Source: Hanamia caeni
GTDB lineage: Bacteria > Bacteroidota > Bacteroidia > Chitinophagales > Chitinophagaceae
Direction: 5' to 3'
NCBI RefSeq assembly: GCF_003721595.1
Contig: NZ_RJJR01000016.1
Coordinates: 1-64,000, forward strand
Length of the DNA stretch: 64,000 bases
Made by a program: the position numbers and the translations under genes. Shown one piece after another: positions 1 through 9,048 of this stretch. The notes beneath the pieces were generated by a model. It had not been told where the DNA came from. It did not search any database and worked only from the letters and a program-made list of their open reading frames with translations. Position 1 is the first letter of the stretch; each line of letters starts with the position of its first letter.

Positions 1-90
1 CCGTTACCGATGGGCCGACCATCATCATCTACATAGCATTAAATAATAAAATCAAAGAACTAATTTGTATTCATTATTTATTCGTGACAC

Positions 91-1740
91 TCAATACCCC
101 GGGTTTTGTTTTAAGTTAGGGTTTGCAGCTAACGCAGTAGCAGGTATAGGAAATACAAGGTGTGTAGCGTCAGAAGCCGGTTTTAGATACCACGCTTTCA
201 TAAACATTCCAAAGCGAATTAAATCCGTTCTCCGCATTAATTCCCAATACAATTCTCTGCCTCTTTCTGCTAATAAAGTATTTGGATCATTCAAATTATT
301 TGGATTAACTAATACCATGCTAGTCATAGGCGCAGCTTTTCTGGCCGATCTTAAATCGTTTACCAGTGCCAAAGCTCCTGCATTATCCGGAGCGGAAGCA
401 CGCATCTTTGCTTCTGCAACCATTAGAACAACATCCGAATACCTGTATAGCACACACCAGTTTCCGGAAGTGCCACCGCCATAGTTTTTTCCATTGCCTG
501 AAAAGTCAGGCAAATATTTTAAAACACGAATACCTACATCTTCCAAAAGAGGGCCAGTTTCTTTCAAATCCGGGGAAAAATTGGTATTGAAAATTAATAA
601 ATTACCTTTCCTGTCTTTTACCTTAGAGCCATCTGCATAATATTGCTGCCCAATTAATAGGCCTGTCCTTAATCCGGAAACATCTGTAACTCCCTTATAA
701 TGTCTTCCACCGATTCTTTGGTCTAACAACGTATCTGTAGGCGTTTCAGTTGGTGTACCATTTATCCCAAAAGAATTATAAAAATCAGCAGTAGTTGAGA
801 ATCCGTTCCAGCCACTTTGTGGGGCTAATGGCTTATAAGAGTTATAATGCAAAGTAGCCCACCACATATTATGTATTCCTGTATTATTAGTAGAAACGCC
901 AGACGTATTAGGGGAAGCAAATATTATTTCTTTCGAATTGGAATTAGTTGGACTAAAATTATCAAAATAATTAGCGCTATATGAATATTTCCCACTATTT
1001 ATAATTGCATTACCGAGAGTGATGACCTTCTGCATATCTGCATCATCAAAAGTTGGGGCTTCTCTGTTAACAAATGCGCCGCGGTTCAAATATAATTTCA
1101 TTAATAACGTATTGGCCGCGTCGATATTAGCTTTATCCATCCCATTCGTTGGCGGAAGATCAGGAATGATTGCCGTTAATTCACTTATAATAAAATTAAC
1201 CGCACTATCCCCCGAATATACCTTAGGAGCGTTTAATAAATTGTCTCCCGGATTTCTAAAAGGGAACTGGCCAAAAAGATCTAAGAGTTTGTATAGAGAA
1301 AAAGCTCTAAGAAACCTGGCTTCAGCAGCTTGTCCCTTAGTAGGAGAAAAAGCTAAAACGTTTGTAGCATCAAAATTTAATTTGTTTAAATCGTTAAACG
1401 CGTTTATGATGACATCTACACCTTCGGGTCCAAAAGTCTGTAATTTTAACGCCCGCCATTTGCCATTGTCATCCCAGTCTCCCGCACGTGTGGGCACCAC
1501 ACTTTCATCAGCAGTCACCTCTTCAAGGGCCGAAATCCTTCCAGGGTCAGAGAATGGGCCTCCCACATCATTATAAGCAGTTTGCAACAACAATTGAGTT
1601 CCATTAGCACCTAATGCATTGGTTGCCTGTTCATTTGTCAAGGTACTGTTTAGATTCTGATTAAGTTTGGTACACCCCAATCCTATAACAACTGCGATAC
1701 TTAAAGAAAGGGTAAACTTTACTAATTTATATAAATTCAT
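91..1740 (-). CDS. SusD/RagB-family glycan-binding outer-membrane lipoprotein
   Basis: Surface lipoprotein that captures oligosaccharides and hands them to the adjacent SusC channel. The N-terminus is a hydrophobic signal ending in a lipobox (IGLGC, lipidated Cys near residue 23). The body has SusD-type TPR-like segments (AEARFLRAFSLYKLLDLFG near residues 135-155) and the usual late motif LLAERGRELYWELMRRTDLIRFG. Length (549 aa) is normal for the family. The start is an ATG 21 bases after the SusC stop, so the two are co-transcribed. The substrate cannot be read from the sequence; the neighbouring Gfo/Idh and DUF1080 genes suggest a glycoside that is oxidised before cleavage. Confidence 0.95.
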   Translation of the reverse strand: MNLYKLVKFTLSLSIAVVIGLGCTKLNQNLNSTLTNEQATNALGANGTQLLLQTAYNDVGGPFSDPGRISALEEVTADESVVPTRAGDWDDNGKWRALKLQTFGPEGVDVIINAFNDLNKLNFDATNVLAFSPTKGQAAEARFLRAFSLYKLLDLFGQFPFRNPGDNLLNAPKVYSGDSAVNFIISELTAIIPDLPPTNGMDKANIDAANTLLMKLYLNRGAFVNREAPTFDDADMQKVITLGNAIINSGKYSYSANYFDNFSPTNSNSKEIIFASPNTSGVSTNNTGIHNMWWATLHYNSYKPLAPQSGWNGFSTTADFYNSFGINGTPTETPTDTLLDQRIGGRHYKGVTDVSGLRTGLLIGQQYYADGSKVKDRKGNLLIFNTNFSPDLKETGPLLEDVGIRVLKYLPDFSGNGKNYGGGTSGNWCVLYRYSDVVLMVAEAKMRASAPDNAGALALVNDLRSARKAAPMTSMVLVNPNNLNDPNTLLAERGRELYWELMRRTDLIRFGMFMKAWYLKPASDATHLVFPIPATALAANPNLKQNPGY

Positions 1741-1760
1741 AATTTTATAATTTTTAATTT

Positions 1761-4739
1761 TTATAATGACATATTAAAACCAAAATTTATCACGCGCGGT
1801 GTAGGATAAGGTATGTATTCAATATTTCTTGAGGGATACCCATTTTGATTTTTGTCAACGTCCACCTCCGGATCAAATCCTGTAAATTTTGTTATAACAA
1901 AAAGATTAGACCCGCTAACAAATACATTCAAATTTTTAACGAATTTACCCACATCGCCAAAAGCGTAGGTAAGCGTAACGTTTCTTAACTTAAGATAATC
2001 ACCTTTTTCAAGATATCTGCTTGATACTGCAACACTGGCATTAATATTTTCCTTTGACCCAATAATAGATGCATCTACATTTTTACCATTTTGAAGATTA
2101 CTTATATTAGTTACACTATTGAAAGTATTATTATAAATATAAAAGCCAGATGCACCACTTGCATTTAACGCTAAGGACAATTTACGATACCTTAAAGTAG
2201 TCGAAAATCCATATAACAAATGAGGATTAGGGTCTCCCATAAAAGTAGGCTGCTCTGCTATTATTTGCTGCCCATTTTGATCAAATCCACCGAATTTTTT
2301 TAGATAAAACACATTAACCGGATGATCATTTCCAATGATCTGAGCCAATGTACCCGAAACCCCCTGGCCACTTACCTGGGCGGTTGCTATGTTCGCCTGT
2401 TTAAAGTCAGTCAGCAAGTTTTTATTATGCGCCATATTAATTTGCGCGTCCCATGAAAAATTGGTATTGGAAACTACTGTAGCACCTATTGAAAATTCCA
2501 CACCTGAGTTGATCAAATGAGCTGGTAAATTGATAAAGAAAATAGAGGCAGGCGCTGGCTGAATTGCTGTGCTTTGGAAAAGTATGTCAGTTGTATTTTT
2601 ATGATAATAATCAACAGAACCATAAACCCTGTTCTTCAGAAATGCGAAATCTAATCCAACATTTATTTGAGCAGTTTTTTCCCATTTCAAATCCGGATTG
2701 GCAACATTGCTTTGACCTATACTGTTATAAGACCCGGAATTAAATTGTTCCTGAGACGAGCCTGCCGGAAACTCCTGGTTTCCGGTAATTCCCCATGATG
2801 CCCGCAAACCTAAATTTGATATTACCGGACTTGAAGACAAAAAATCTTCATTACTTATCGTCCACTTAGCGCCTACAGAAGGGAAGTACCCATATTTGTT
2901 ATTTTTTCCAAACTTGCTGGAGCCATCACCTCTGATAGTGGCAGTTAAATAATACTTACTTGATAAATTAAAATTCACCCGGCCAAAGTATGATTGGATT
3001 TCAGTAGTAGGATCAACAAAAGTGACTAACGGATTTTGGGTTTTTGCGTTCTGGAAAAAACTTGTATAAAGAACCGATATCCTGTTTTGCTGATCAAGAT
3101 TAGTATTAAATTGAGAGGCGAAAACAGATGAATTTCCATAATTCGTCTTCCAATATTCGTACCCTGCCAAGGCTTCCATGGAAAGAGTTTGAGTAAGATC
3201 AGTATTGTAAGTTAACGTATGAGTAAAAGTTTCAGAAGTCAAAAAGGCATCTGAAATGGCTGCATCACCAATTCCTGAAACACTATTGATTCCGTCAATC
3301 CAACCATCTATATTTGTATTTCTTTTCCCTGTACCATGATTAATCGCATATAAAAATTTGTAGTCAAGACCTTTTGCGATTTTAAGTGTAGCAGAAATAT
3401 TGCCCAAAAATACGTTTACATTAGACACATCGTTATAACCCTCAATAACGGCCAACGGATTAGGTACAGAATTTACTGCATTGCTGAAAAGCCCATTGCT
3501 AGTAGTAAATGCTGCTGTAGGGTTCCAGTTAAGCGCCCAAGCCATTAAATTCCCGCCTGCTCCTGCTGTATTACTTATAAGCCCCATATTCTCTGTAGTA
3601 TGCCCTGCAATTACATCAAAATTAATTGACAAACGGTTGTCTAAAAATTTGTACTCACCGGTAAAATTTCCAAGATATTTATCTAAGGATGTTTTCTTAA
3701 TAAACCCAAAATCCTGAGATCCAAGAAATGATACACGAAACTTTCCTCTTTCGTTTCCACCGCTAAATGCCAGATTATAGGCCTGCGATAATGAATTCTG
3801 TGTAATGGCCTTTAAAGCATCTACTGATCCGCCATGATCAAGAGAGTTCGATAATGTATCCAGGCTATAAGTATGGAGCGCGGTTTTAAACTGGCTTGTA
3901 GATAACACTTTATATTTATGCATATATCCGGCGTTAACTCCAAATTTTGTCCCGAATTCTACTTTTGTTTTACCGGATGTTCCTCTCTTAGTTGTAATAA
4001 TAATAACACCATTTGCTCCTCTTGAACCATAAATTGCAGTGGAAGAAGCATCCTTTAATACATCAATCTGCGCTATATCATTTGGGTTAACATAAAGTAA
4101 AGGATTTGATTCCGGCGTAGTACCGAAATCAAGGCCTGATCCACCAAAATTTAAGCCCGGCTTTGCCGTTCTTCCATCCAATGGAACTCCATCAATTACA
4201 TATAATGGATTACCACCCGATCTTATAGAATTATTCCCTCTTATTTTTATCGTTGCCGCAGCCCCTGGCTGACCATTGTTAGTAGTAATTTCCAGGCCTG
4301 AAACTTTACCCTGAAGGAGTTGGTCCGGAGCCGCGATAGCACCCTGGTTAAAATCATTTGCTTTAATTGAAGTAATGGCTCCGGTTAAGTCGCGCCTCCT
4401 CGAAGTTCCATAACCTACCACCACCACATCTGTGAGACTTGCCGCAGAATTAACCAATTCAACGTTTACGTTTGTGGCCGATGAAATATCAACAGTTTTA
4501 GGTTCAAAACCAACGTAACTAATTTGCAAGGCTTTTGCATCTTGAGGAACATTAATAGTAAAGGTTCCGTCAGATTCCGTAGTAACACCAGTTTTTTGCC
4601 CAGCAACCAATACTGAAACGCCTACCAGAGGAGTGCCGTCCGAAGAGGTAACCTTTCCGGTTATAGTTCTTTGTTGCGCCATTGATTGAAAAATACAGCA
4701 GAACAGAAACAGCCCGCTGAAGAGAAGTTTTTTTCCCAT
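1761..4739 (-). CDS. SusC/RagA-family TonB-linked outer-membrane transporter
   Basis: TonB-dependent outer-membrane channel partner of SusD. In order: a signal peptide (residues 1-22, ending SMAQ), a carboxypeptidase-regulatory-like beta-sandwich (about 25-105, TITGKVTSSDGTPLVGVSVL), the plug domain (about 110-225, with VVVGYGTSRRRDLTGAIT and PLYVIDGVPLDG), then a long beta-barrel ending in an aromatic/hydrophobic C-terminus (FGFNMSL). I place the start at the ATG at 4739; the two codons upstream (TTG ATT) are open but an unlikely start. About 990 aa is full length. No anti-sigma/FecR pair adjoins it and no N-terminal STN domain is seen, so control is probably by promoter or operator rather than trans-envelope signalling. 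Confidence 0.95.
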   Translation of the reverse strand: MGKKLLFSGLFLFCCIFQSMAQQRTITGKVTSSDGTPLVGVSVLVAGQKTGVTTESDGTFTINVPQDAKALQISYVGFEPKTVDISSATNVNVELVNSAASLTDVVVVGYGTSRRRDLTGAITSIKANDFNQGAIAAPDQLLQGKVSGLEITTNNGQPGAAATIKIRGNNSIRSGGNPLYVIDGVPLDGRTAKPGLNFGGSGLDFGTTPESNPLLYVNPNDIAQIDVLKDASSTAIYGSRGANGVIIITTKRGTSGKTKVEFGTKFGVNAGYMHKYKVLSTSQFKTALHTYSLDTLSNSLDHGGSVDALKAITQNSLSQAYNLAFSGGNERGKFRVSFLGSQDFGFIKKTSLDKYLGNFTGEYKFLDNRLSINFDVIAGHTTENMGLISNTAGAGGNLMAWALNWNPTAAFTTSNGLFSNAVNSVPNPLAVIEGYNDVSNVNVFLGNISATLKIAKGLDYKFLYAINHGTGKRNTNIDGWIDGINSVSGIGDAAISDAFLTSETFTHTLTYNTDLTQTLSMEALAGYEYWKTNYGNSSVFASQFNTNLDQQNRISVLYTSFFQNAKTQNPLVTFVDPTTEIQSYFGRVNFNLSSKYYLTATIRGDGSSKFGKNNKYGYFPSVGAKWTISNEDFLSSSPVISNLGLRASWGITGNQEFPAGSSQEQFNSGSYNSIGQSNVANPDLKWEKTAQINVGLDFAFLKNRVYGSVDYYHKNTTDILFQSTAIQPAPASIFFINLPAHLINSGVEFSIGATVVSNTNFSWDAQINMAHNKNLLTDFKQANIATAQVSGQGVSGTLAQIIGNDHPVNVFYLKKFGGFDQNGQQIIAEQPTFMGDPNPHLLYGFSTTLRYRKLSLALNASGASGFYIYNNTFNSVTNISNLQNGKNVDASIIGSKENINASVAVSSRYLEKGDYLKLRNVTLTYAFGDVGKFVKNLNVFVSGSNLFVITKFTGFDPEVDVDKNQNGYPSRNIEYIPYPTPRVINFGFNMSL

Positions 4740-4774
4740 AATCAAGTAATTAAAATTTGTGCGTTAACTAATAA

Positions 4775-4799
4775 TCAAAGTGTAATTTACACACTTTGA
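4775..4799. promoter_or_regulatory. perfect inverted repeat in the susC leader
   Basis: TCAAAGTGT, a 7-base centre, then ACACTTTGA: a perfect 9-bp inverted repeat starting 36 bases upstream of the SusC ATG. It could be an operator or a 5'-UTR hairpin affecting SusC/SusD expression. It has no T-run and so is not a terminator. Confidence 0.45.
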
Positions 4800-4916
4800 C
4801 AAATAAATACTAAAAAAAGTTAAAAAAATATTCATATCTTACTAACAAACGGGTGTAGATTAAAAAGCTTGTATTTGATTATCAACCGATTAAGCCAATC
4901 TTATCTACCCTGATAT

Positions 4917-4946
4917 CAAAATTAAAAATGACAGTAAACAAACAAA
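4917..4946 (-). promoter_or_regulatory. candidate Bacteroidota promoter for susCD
   Basis: On the minus strand TTTG (4946-4943) is followed after 18 bases by TAATTTTG (4924-4917), matching the Bacteroidota -33 TTTG / -7 TAnnTTTG consensus. It overlaps the end of the Gfo/Idh gene and lies about 180 bases upstream of SusC, giving a long leader that includes the inverted repeat at 4775-4799. This suggests susCD can be transcribed apart from the upstream catabolic genes. Confidence 0.45.
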
Positions 4947-4949
4947 TAA

Positions 4950-6494
4950 TCACAACTTCAATTCTCCCCAGCCATTTCTGTACTCTCTTTTTACATACTG
5001 ATTTGCAGGCTCAAAATTGGTAATACGCATATTTGCGCCATCCCATTTGTAAGAAATATACCGGCCGGGCGTTGTAATATCTTCTACTTCCCCATACACA
5101 GGATCTTTCCTTTTTGTTTTTACCCGAAGGCCAAAACTCCGTAATAAAAGATTGCCCATCAATACAGTTTCTGTTAATGGCCCTGCATAATCTTCAATTG
5201 GAGAATCTACATAGGCTTTTTCTTTTCCCGGCATTGGCAGCGCGCCATTTCCTTCATAATCATTATTATATCCGGCGATTGCAGCATCTACCCATTGCCA
5301 CCAGTGGCCATTGGCTTCTCCTTTTACGCGGGGATATTTTTTTTCAACATCAATGGCATTGTTTAGCGATAGCGGTAATAATCGCGGATTGCGGCCGCCC
5401 CAACCGCATGAAATTTTCCCCTTATTTCCTATAAATAAAGTTCCGCCTTCGTAATCCCCTAAGCCCGGAACGCCAGCCAGCGCCTCATTCAAATTGACAT
5501 CTTCATCCAATTCATCGGGCCGCTCAGGTAACATGCCGCCGTCCATCCAATAAAGCTTCAATTCTTTCCCATTATCTCTTTTAAATGTGTAGCGGAGCTT
5601 AGTTGATGGTGGAATGCTTAACGGATCATCGGCTTCTTTGAAAATGCCTGTATAAATAGTAGTAGCATCACACGTAACTTCCGTTGGATAGCCAAGGCCT
5701 AATAATTTAAATGAAGGGCCTATGATATGACAAGCCATATCTCCTAATGCGCCTGTTCCAAACCGCCACCATCCGCGCCAGTTAAATGGAACCAGGTTAC
5801 CGATGTAATCCGTCTGCGGAGCTGTTCCTAACCAAAGATCCCAATTTAATTCTTTGGGAACCGGTGGCCTGTCTGTTGGCCATGGAATGCCCTGTGGCCA
5901 AACAGGCCTGTTGGTCCAGTTGTATACCTTTTCTATATCGCCAATTAAACCGGCATCAAACCATTCTTTTAAAGTTCTGACGCCATCGAAAGAAGCGCCC
6001 TGGTCGCCCATTTGGGTTACTACTTTATATTTTTTAGCGGCTTCAGTTAATATGCGCGCTTCATAAATGTCGTGTGTAAGCGGTTTTTGGAGGTATAAAT
6101 GCTTATTCAGCTTCATCGCGTTAAGGCCCACAATAGCGTGATTATGATCGGGAATGGCGACGGTAACTGCATCAAAATTCTTATGCTCTTTTTCAAACAT
6201 CTCTCTCCAGTCATGATAAAAGCCAGCCTTGGGAAATTCTTTTCTGCGCGGGTCAGACATGCGGTCATCCACATCGCACAAGAAAGCAATCACTGCATTT
6301 TTTTTGGGAGCATACGCAAAATGTTGAATATCATTTTCTGCCTCGCCACCACACCCCACGCAAGCAATATATAACTTATCGCTGGGAGCAACATGTTTAC
6401 GGCCGCCTAACACATGAGCCGGCACAATAGAAAATGCTGCGGCAGTGAAAGCCGAATCTTTTATAAACTTACGCCTGCCGATTGTTTTTTTCAT
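4950..6494 (-). CDS. Gfo/Idh/MocA-family sugar oxidoreductase, Tat-exported
   Basis: NAD(P)-dependent oxidoreductase of the Gfo/Idh/MocA family, probably acting in the periplasm on a sugar or glycoside. The N-terminus carries a twin-arginine signal (GRRKFIKD, residues 6-13) followed by a hydrophobic stretch. The Rossmann fold begins near residue 41 (LYIACVGCGG). The family's EKP motif reads QKP here (LYLQKPLTHD, about residue 135), a variant common in the Tat-exported Bacteroidota/Planctomycetota subgroup. A long C-terminal substrate domain follows. It lies between the DUF1080 gene and susC, so it probably converts the imported glycoside to a keto form that the DUF1080 enzyme cleaves (inference from family pairing). 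Confidence 0.92.
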   Translation of the reverse strand: MKKTIGRRKFIKDSAFTAAAFSIVPAHVLGGRKHVAPSDKLYIACVGCGGEAENDIQHFAYAPKKNAVIAFLCDVDDRMSDPRRKEFPKAGFYHDWREMFEKEHKNFDAVTVAIPDHNHAIVGLNAMKLNKHLYLQKPLTHDIYEARILTEAAKKYKVVTQMGDQGASFDGVRTLKEWFDAGLIGDIEKVYNWTNRPVWPQGIPWPTDRPPVPKELNWDLWLGTAPQTDYIGNLVPFNWRGWWRFGTGALGDMACHIIGPSFKLLGLGYPTEVTCDATTIYTGIFKEADDPLSIPPSTKLRYTFKRDNGKELKLYWMDGGMLPERPDELDEDVNLNEALAGVPGLGDYEGGTLFIGNKGKISCGWGGRNPRLLPLSLNNAIDVEKKYPRVKGEANGHWWQWVDAAIAGYNNDYEGNGALPMPGKEKAYVDSPIEDYAGPLTETVLMGNLLLRSFGLRVKTKRKDPVYGEVEDITTPGRYISYKWDGANMRITNFEPANQYVKREYRNGWGELKL

Positions 6495-6692
6495 ATAATC
6501 ATATATTTTTTAATGAATATGTCTGAAATCTTTAAAAAAACACTTTTAACCACTTTCAAAAAGCCACGTATTTAATATTGCGCGTTTCAATTTTTAAGTT
6601 GATGCGATCAAAATCTACAAAACACTTTTAATAGAATATTTTAAAATAATGAAATTATTGACCTTTCACCGCACAGTGCTCATATATTATTT

Positions 6693-7472
6693 TTAACTGG
6701 AAGGTCCGAATCTGAATGTCTTTATTTTTATATTCCGAAACCATAATTTACCATCTTCGGTTCCCTGAATTGAAATATGCCCTTTTCGAAATGTTCCAAA
6801 ATCCGGCCATTGGTGAAATTTGGTGCGTGCTATTATTTTCCGCCAATTGTAATCCCACATTGCCACGTCAACCACCTTATGGCCATTTTGAAAAAATTCA
6901 ACATGGCCATCGTTTGCAATAATTTCGTATTGGTTCCATTCGGGAGCGGGTTTTACCCATTCTGTATCAGCAGCAGCAATGTCGTACATAGCGCCTGCAC
7001 GGTGCATGTGAATTCTGCTATCGCTTATAGTTTTGTGGTCGGTGGTATAAAGACAGGACAAATCGGTAATCTGCATTTCAGGGCCGGTTTCATAAGTGTC
7101 TTTATACTTCGGCGATTCGTTTACATAAAACATAACGCCACTGTTCGCACAAGGTTCCATTTTCCATTCCAGCTTAAGGTCGAAATTTTCGTATTCGCTG
7201 TCAGTGACCAAATCAGCGAAATCTTCATACACACTTTTGGAATTTTTATTCAGCGCTATCATCCCGTCATGGACCTGCCATGCTTTGCCCGGCTTCTTTT
7301 CAAGATAAGAATGCCAGCCCGTAAGATCCTTGCCATTGAAAAGAAGTTGCCAGCCGTCTTGTTTTTCCTGTTCTGTAAGCATGTTATTTGATTGGGCCGA
7401 AGCCGGTTTAAAAAAAACAATAAGGCTTACACAGCAGAAAAGTTTAATGAAAGTGATTTGTTTCCCCAACAT
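6693..7472 (-). CDS. DUF1080 / 3-keto-disaccharide hydrolase-family protein
   Basis: Secreted jelly-roll (concanavalin-like) protein of the DUF1080 family, some members of which cleave 3-keto-glycosides. A signal peptide ends at PASAQ (about residue 27). The domain fills the rest, starting with the diagnostic WQLLFNGKDLTGWHSY (about residues 40-57), then ANSGVMFYV and ending with HISIQGTEDGKLWFRNIKIK. First gene of the glycan operon, 198 bases before the Gfo/Idh gene. Its promoter carries a strong palindrome. Enzymatic activity is inferred from the family; the substrate is unknown. Confidence 0.9.
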   Translation of the reverse strand: MLGKQITFIKLFCCVSLIVFFKPASAQSNNMLTEQEKQDGWQLLFNGKDLTGWHSYLEKKPGKAWQVHDGMIALNKNSKSVYEDFADLVTDSEYENFDLKLEWKMEPCANSGVMFYVNESPKYKDTYETGPEMQITDLSCLYTTDHKTISDSRIHMHRAGAMYDIAAADTEWVKPAPEWNQYEIIANDGHVEFFQNGHKVVDVAMWDYNWRKIIARTKFHQWPDFGTFRKGHISIQGTEDGKLWFRNIKIKTFRFGPSS

Positions 7473-7515
7473 GATTTAAATTTTTAGTCAAAAAATAACA
7501 TACTACAGTTAGCAC

Positions 7516-7523
7516 CAAACATA
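7516..7523 (-). promoter_or_regulatory. -7 element of the DUF1080 operon promoter
   Basis: Reads TATGTTTG on the minus strand, an exact TAnnTTTG match, 44 bases upstream of the DUF1080 ATG. No clear -33 TTTG at standard spacing. The palindrome at 7528-7549 occupies the spacer just upstream, as expected for a repressor site. Confidence 0.45.
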
Positions 7524-7527
7524 ATCA

Positions 7528-7549
7528 GATTAGAAAATATTTTCTAATC
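7528..7549. promoter_or_regulatory. perfect 22-bp palindromic operator candidate
   Basis: Core: half-site ATTAGAAAA, centre TA, half-site TTTTCTAAT, extended by one further G/C pair on the outside, perfectly symmetric over 22 bases. It sits immediately upstream of the -7 box of the DUF1080 operon. A related site lies 100 bases away centre to centre. No regulator gene adjoins. Confidence 0.6.
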
Positions 7550-7628
7550 AAAATTTAACGGGACAAATCTCAAAAATAGGTAAAATCAAAATTAAAGATG
7601 TTCGCCCGAAAAAAATTTCAGCTAAAGT

Positions 7629-7648
7629 ATTGGAAAAAATTTTCTAAT
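7629..7648. promoter_or_regulatory. second copy of the palindromic operator
   Basis: ATTGGAAAA, centre AA, TTTTCTAAT: the same architecture as 7528-7549 with one mismatch in the left half. The centres of the two sites are 100 bp apart, which would allow cooperative binding or looping. Confidence 0.5.
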
Positions 7649-7785
7649 TGAAAAATTTCATTGAAGAACATGAGAGTTCATTTTCTTTAAGAAAAATAAA
7701 GATTCACGCTAATTGTTCGTTTACTGGAAAACCATCACTATAATCCTACTTCATTTTTCAATGAGCAGGGTTTGCAAGCTAAAAT

Positions 7786-8049
7786 TTATTTAGATGAATC
7801 TGCGGCAGCCTTTGGCAATCCCTGGGTGGCTTTGGTGTTGGTCATTCTGCCTGTTTGCTCGCCCGAAGTATCTATACCATTAGGTTGTACAGGACTTGCG
7901 GTGTCAGAAGCCGCCCCATCGCCGGAGGCCGCTGAAGAACCAGATTCGGTCGAATTTACCGGCTCATGAAGGTGGTTCGGAGTAGAACGGCAGGCCGTAA
8001 AAATAAATGCGATGGAAAGAATAACAACAAAATGCTTTAAAATTTTCAT
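7786..8049 (-). CDS. small hypothetical lipoprotein
   Basis: 87-aa predicted lipoprotein: a hydrophobic signal with lipobox FTAC (Cys near residue 20), then a low-complexity tail rich in Ser, Ala, Gly and Asp (EPVNSTESGSSAASG) with no recognisable domain. I do not recognise a family. It stands alone on the minus strand, divergent from the small membrane protein at 8285. A degenerate copy of the ATTAGAAAA palindrome lies about 80-100 bases upstream of its start, hinting at shared control with the glycan operon. Confidence 0.6.
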   Translation of the reverse strand: MKILKHFVVILSIAFIFTACRSTPNHLHEPVNSTESGSSAASGDGAASDTASPVQPNGIDTSGEQTGRMTNTKATQGLPKAAADSSK

Positions 8050-8129
8050 AACGAAGGTTTTTCTTTGGCGTTCAAAACTTTTGCCAATAATTGCAAAGTA
8101 AACTCTTTTAATAAATCATCGGCTACAAA

Positions 8130-8149
8130 TCTTGAAAACTTTTTCTAAT
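8130..8149. promoter_or_regulatory. degenerate third copy of the operator
   Basis: Right half TTTTCTAAT is exact; the left half TCTTGAAAA matches 6 of 9 positions of ATTAGAAAA. It lies upstream of the small lipoprotein gene. Weaker than the other two and could be chance in A/T-rich DNA. Confidence 0.3.
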
Positions 8150-8284
8150 TATTATTGCTATTTACTATTGCCTGAAGAAAATTTCGCGATGATGAATCGC
8201 TTTTTTCATCATTAATGAAAATCGTAATAATCATACTGAACGGGCATGAATTTTGAGCGGAATTGAAAAACTAATTATATAAAA

Positions 8285-8539
8285 ATGGAAAGAGTAACTA
8301 ACGAAGGCCACCGCGAGGGAAGGCTTGCTACCAAAATTGAAACCGAAACTGCCAAACTTCCTTCTGATGTGTTTCTGTGGGCGGCTATTGGCGCCATGGC
8401 AGTCTCCATGTCGCTGCACATTGCAGGCAAAAAACATAAGAGTCTTTTCTTTGGTCAATGGGCAGCGCCTTTTTTACTATTCGGGATTTATAATAAATTG
8501 GTAAAACAGCTCGGGCACGACAAATACAACCAATATTGA
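8285..8539 (+). CDS. small hypothetical membrane protein
   Basis: 84 aa. A charged N-terminal part (residues 1-28) is followed by two hydrophobic segments (VFLWAAIGAMAVSMSLHIA, about 29-47, and FFGQWAAPFLLFGIYNKLV, about 56-74) and a polar tail, so a two-helix inner-membrane hairpin is likely. Similar small proteins are common in Bacteroidota, but I do not recognise a named function. The ATG start has an A-rich upstream region. It is single, with no operon partner. Confidence 0.65.
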   Translation: MERVTNEGHREGRLATKIETETAKLPSDVFLWAAIGAMAVSMSLHIAGKKHKSLFFGQWAAPFLLFGIYNKLVKQLGHDKYNQY

Positions 8540-9048
8540 ACATTGAGTCCGACAGTTCAGGTAATGCAGGCACATAACGGCTATGCCTACATGAAATTTC
8601 ATTTTAAGTATTTTAATTGAAATGATTGATCTTTTTGTTATATTTTTTGGTTAGAAATGGAGTTGATGATTTTATTTTCTTTAATGTGGCCTCCGTAATG
8701 CCTTACATTCGGGAATTAGTGAATTTATGATTTTCGAATAACGAAATTTTTTGAGATTCTTCCTTCTTTACCATCAAAACGAATTAACTTGCTATGACCT
8801 CTTTTGAGCGTATCTAAACGCATTAGGTATTATAAAAATAACCCTGTCAAGATAAGGTCAGAAAATAATGTTACATTTTTACACAGCCTTCAACTTAATA
8901 AGGATTCATTTAGAATCGCTTGTAGCCTGGTTTTCGTACAAATCGCGCGAATTGATTTGGGCTTCAGCGATCACAAAAAAGAATCGCGTTTTAGAAATGC
9001 GAATCAATTAAATAGTAATAACATTGAATTATTAAAAGAAAAAAAATC
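8540..9048. other. 509-base gap without a supported gene
   Basis: An open frame from 8804 runs into the next gene in another frame. It lacks family features and has atypical composition, so it is treated as chance. No RNA structure, promoter consensus or repeat was recognised here. Confidence 0.5.

Larger units (their letters stand above)
7473..7785. other. intergenic region with two operator-like palindromes
   Basis: No convincing gene in these 313 bases. It holds the candidate promoter of the glycan operon and two related inverted repeats (listed separately). The rest is A/T-rich without recognisable structure. Confidence 0.7.

Noticed and set aside
1..90. possible gene end at the left edge
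   Set aside because: The minus-strand frame from a TAA near 40 (CYVDDDGRPIGN) has no start and only about 12 codons; nothing supportable.
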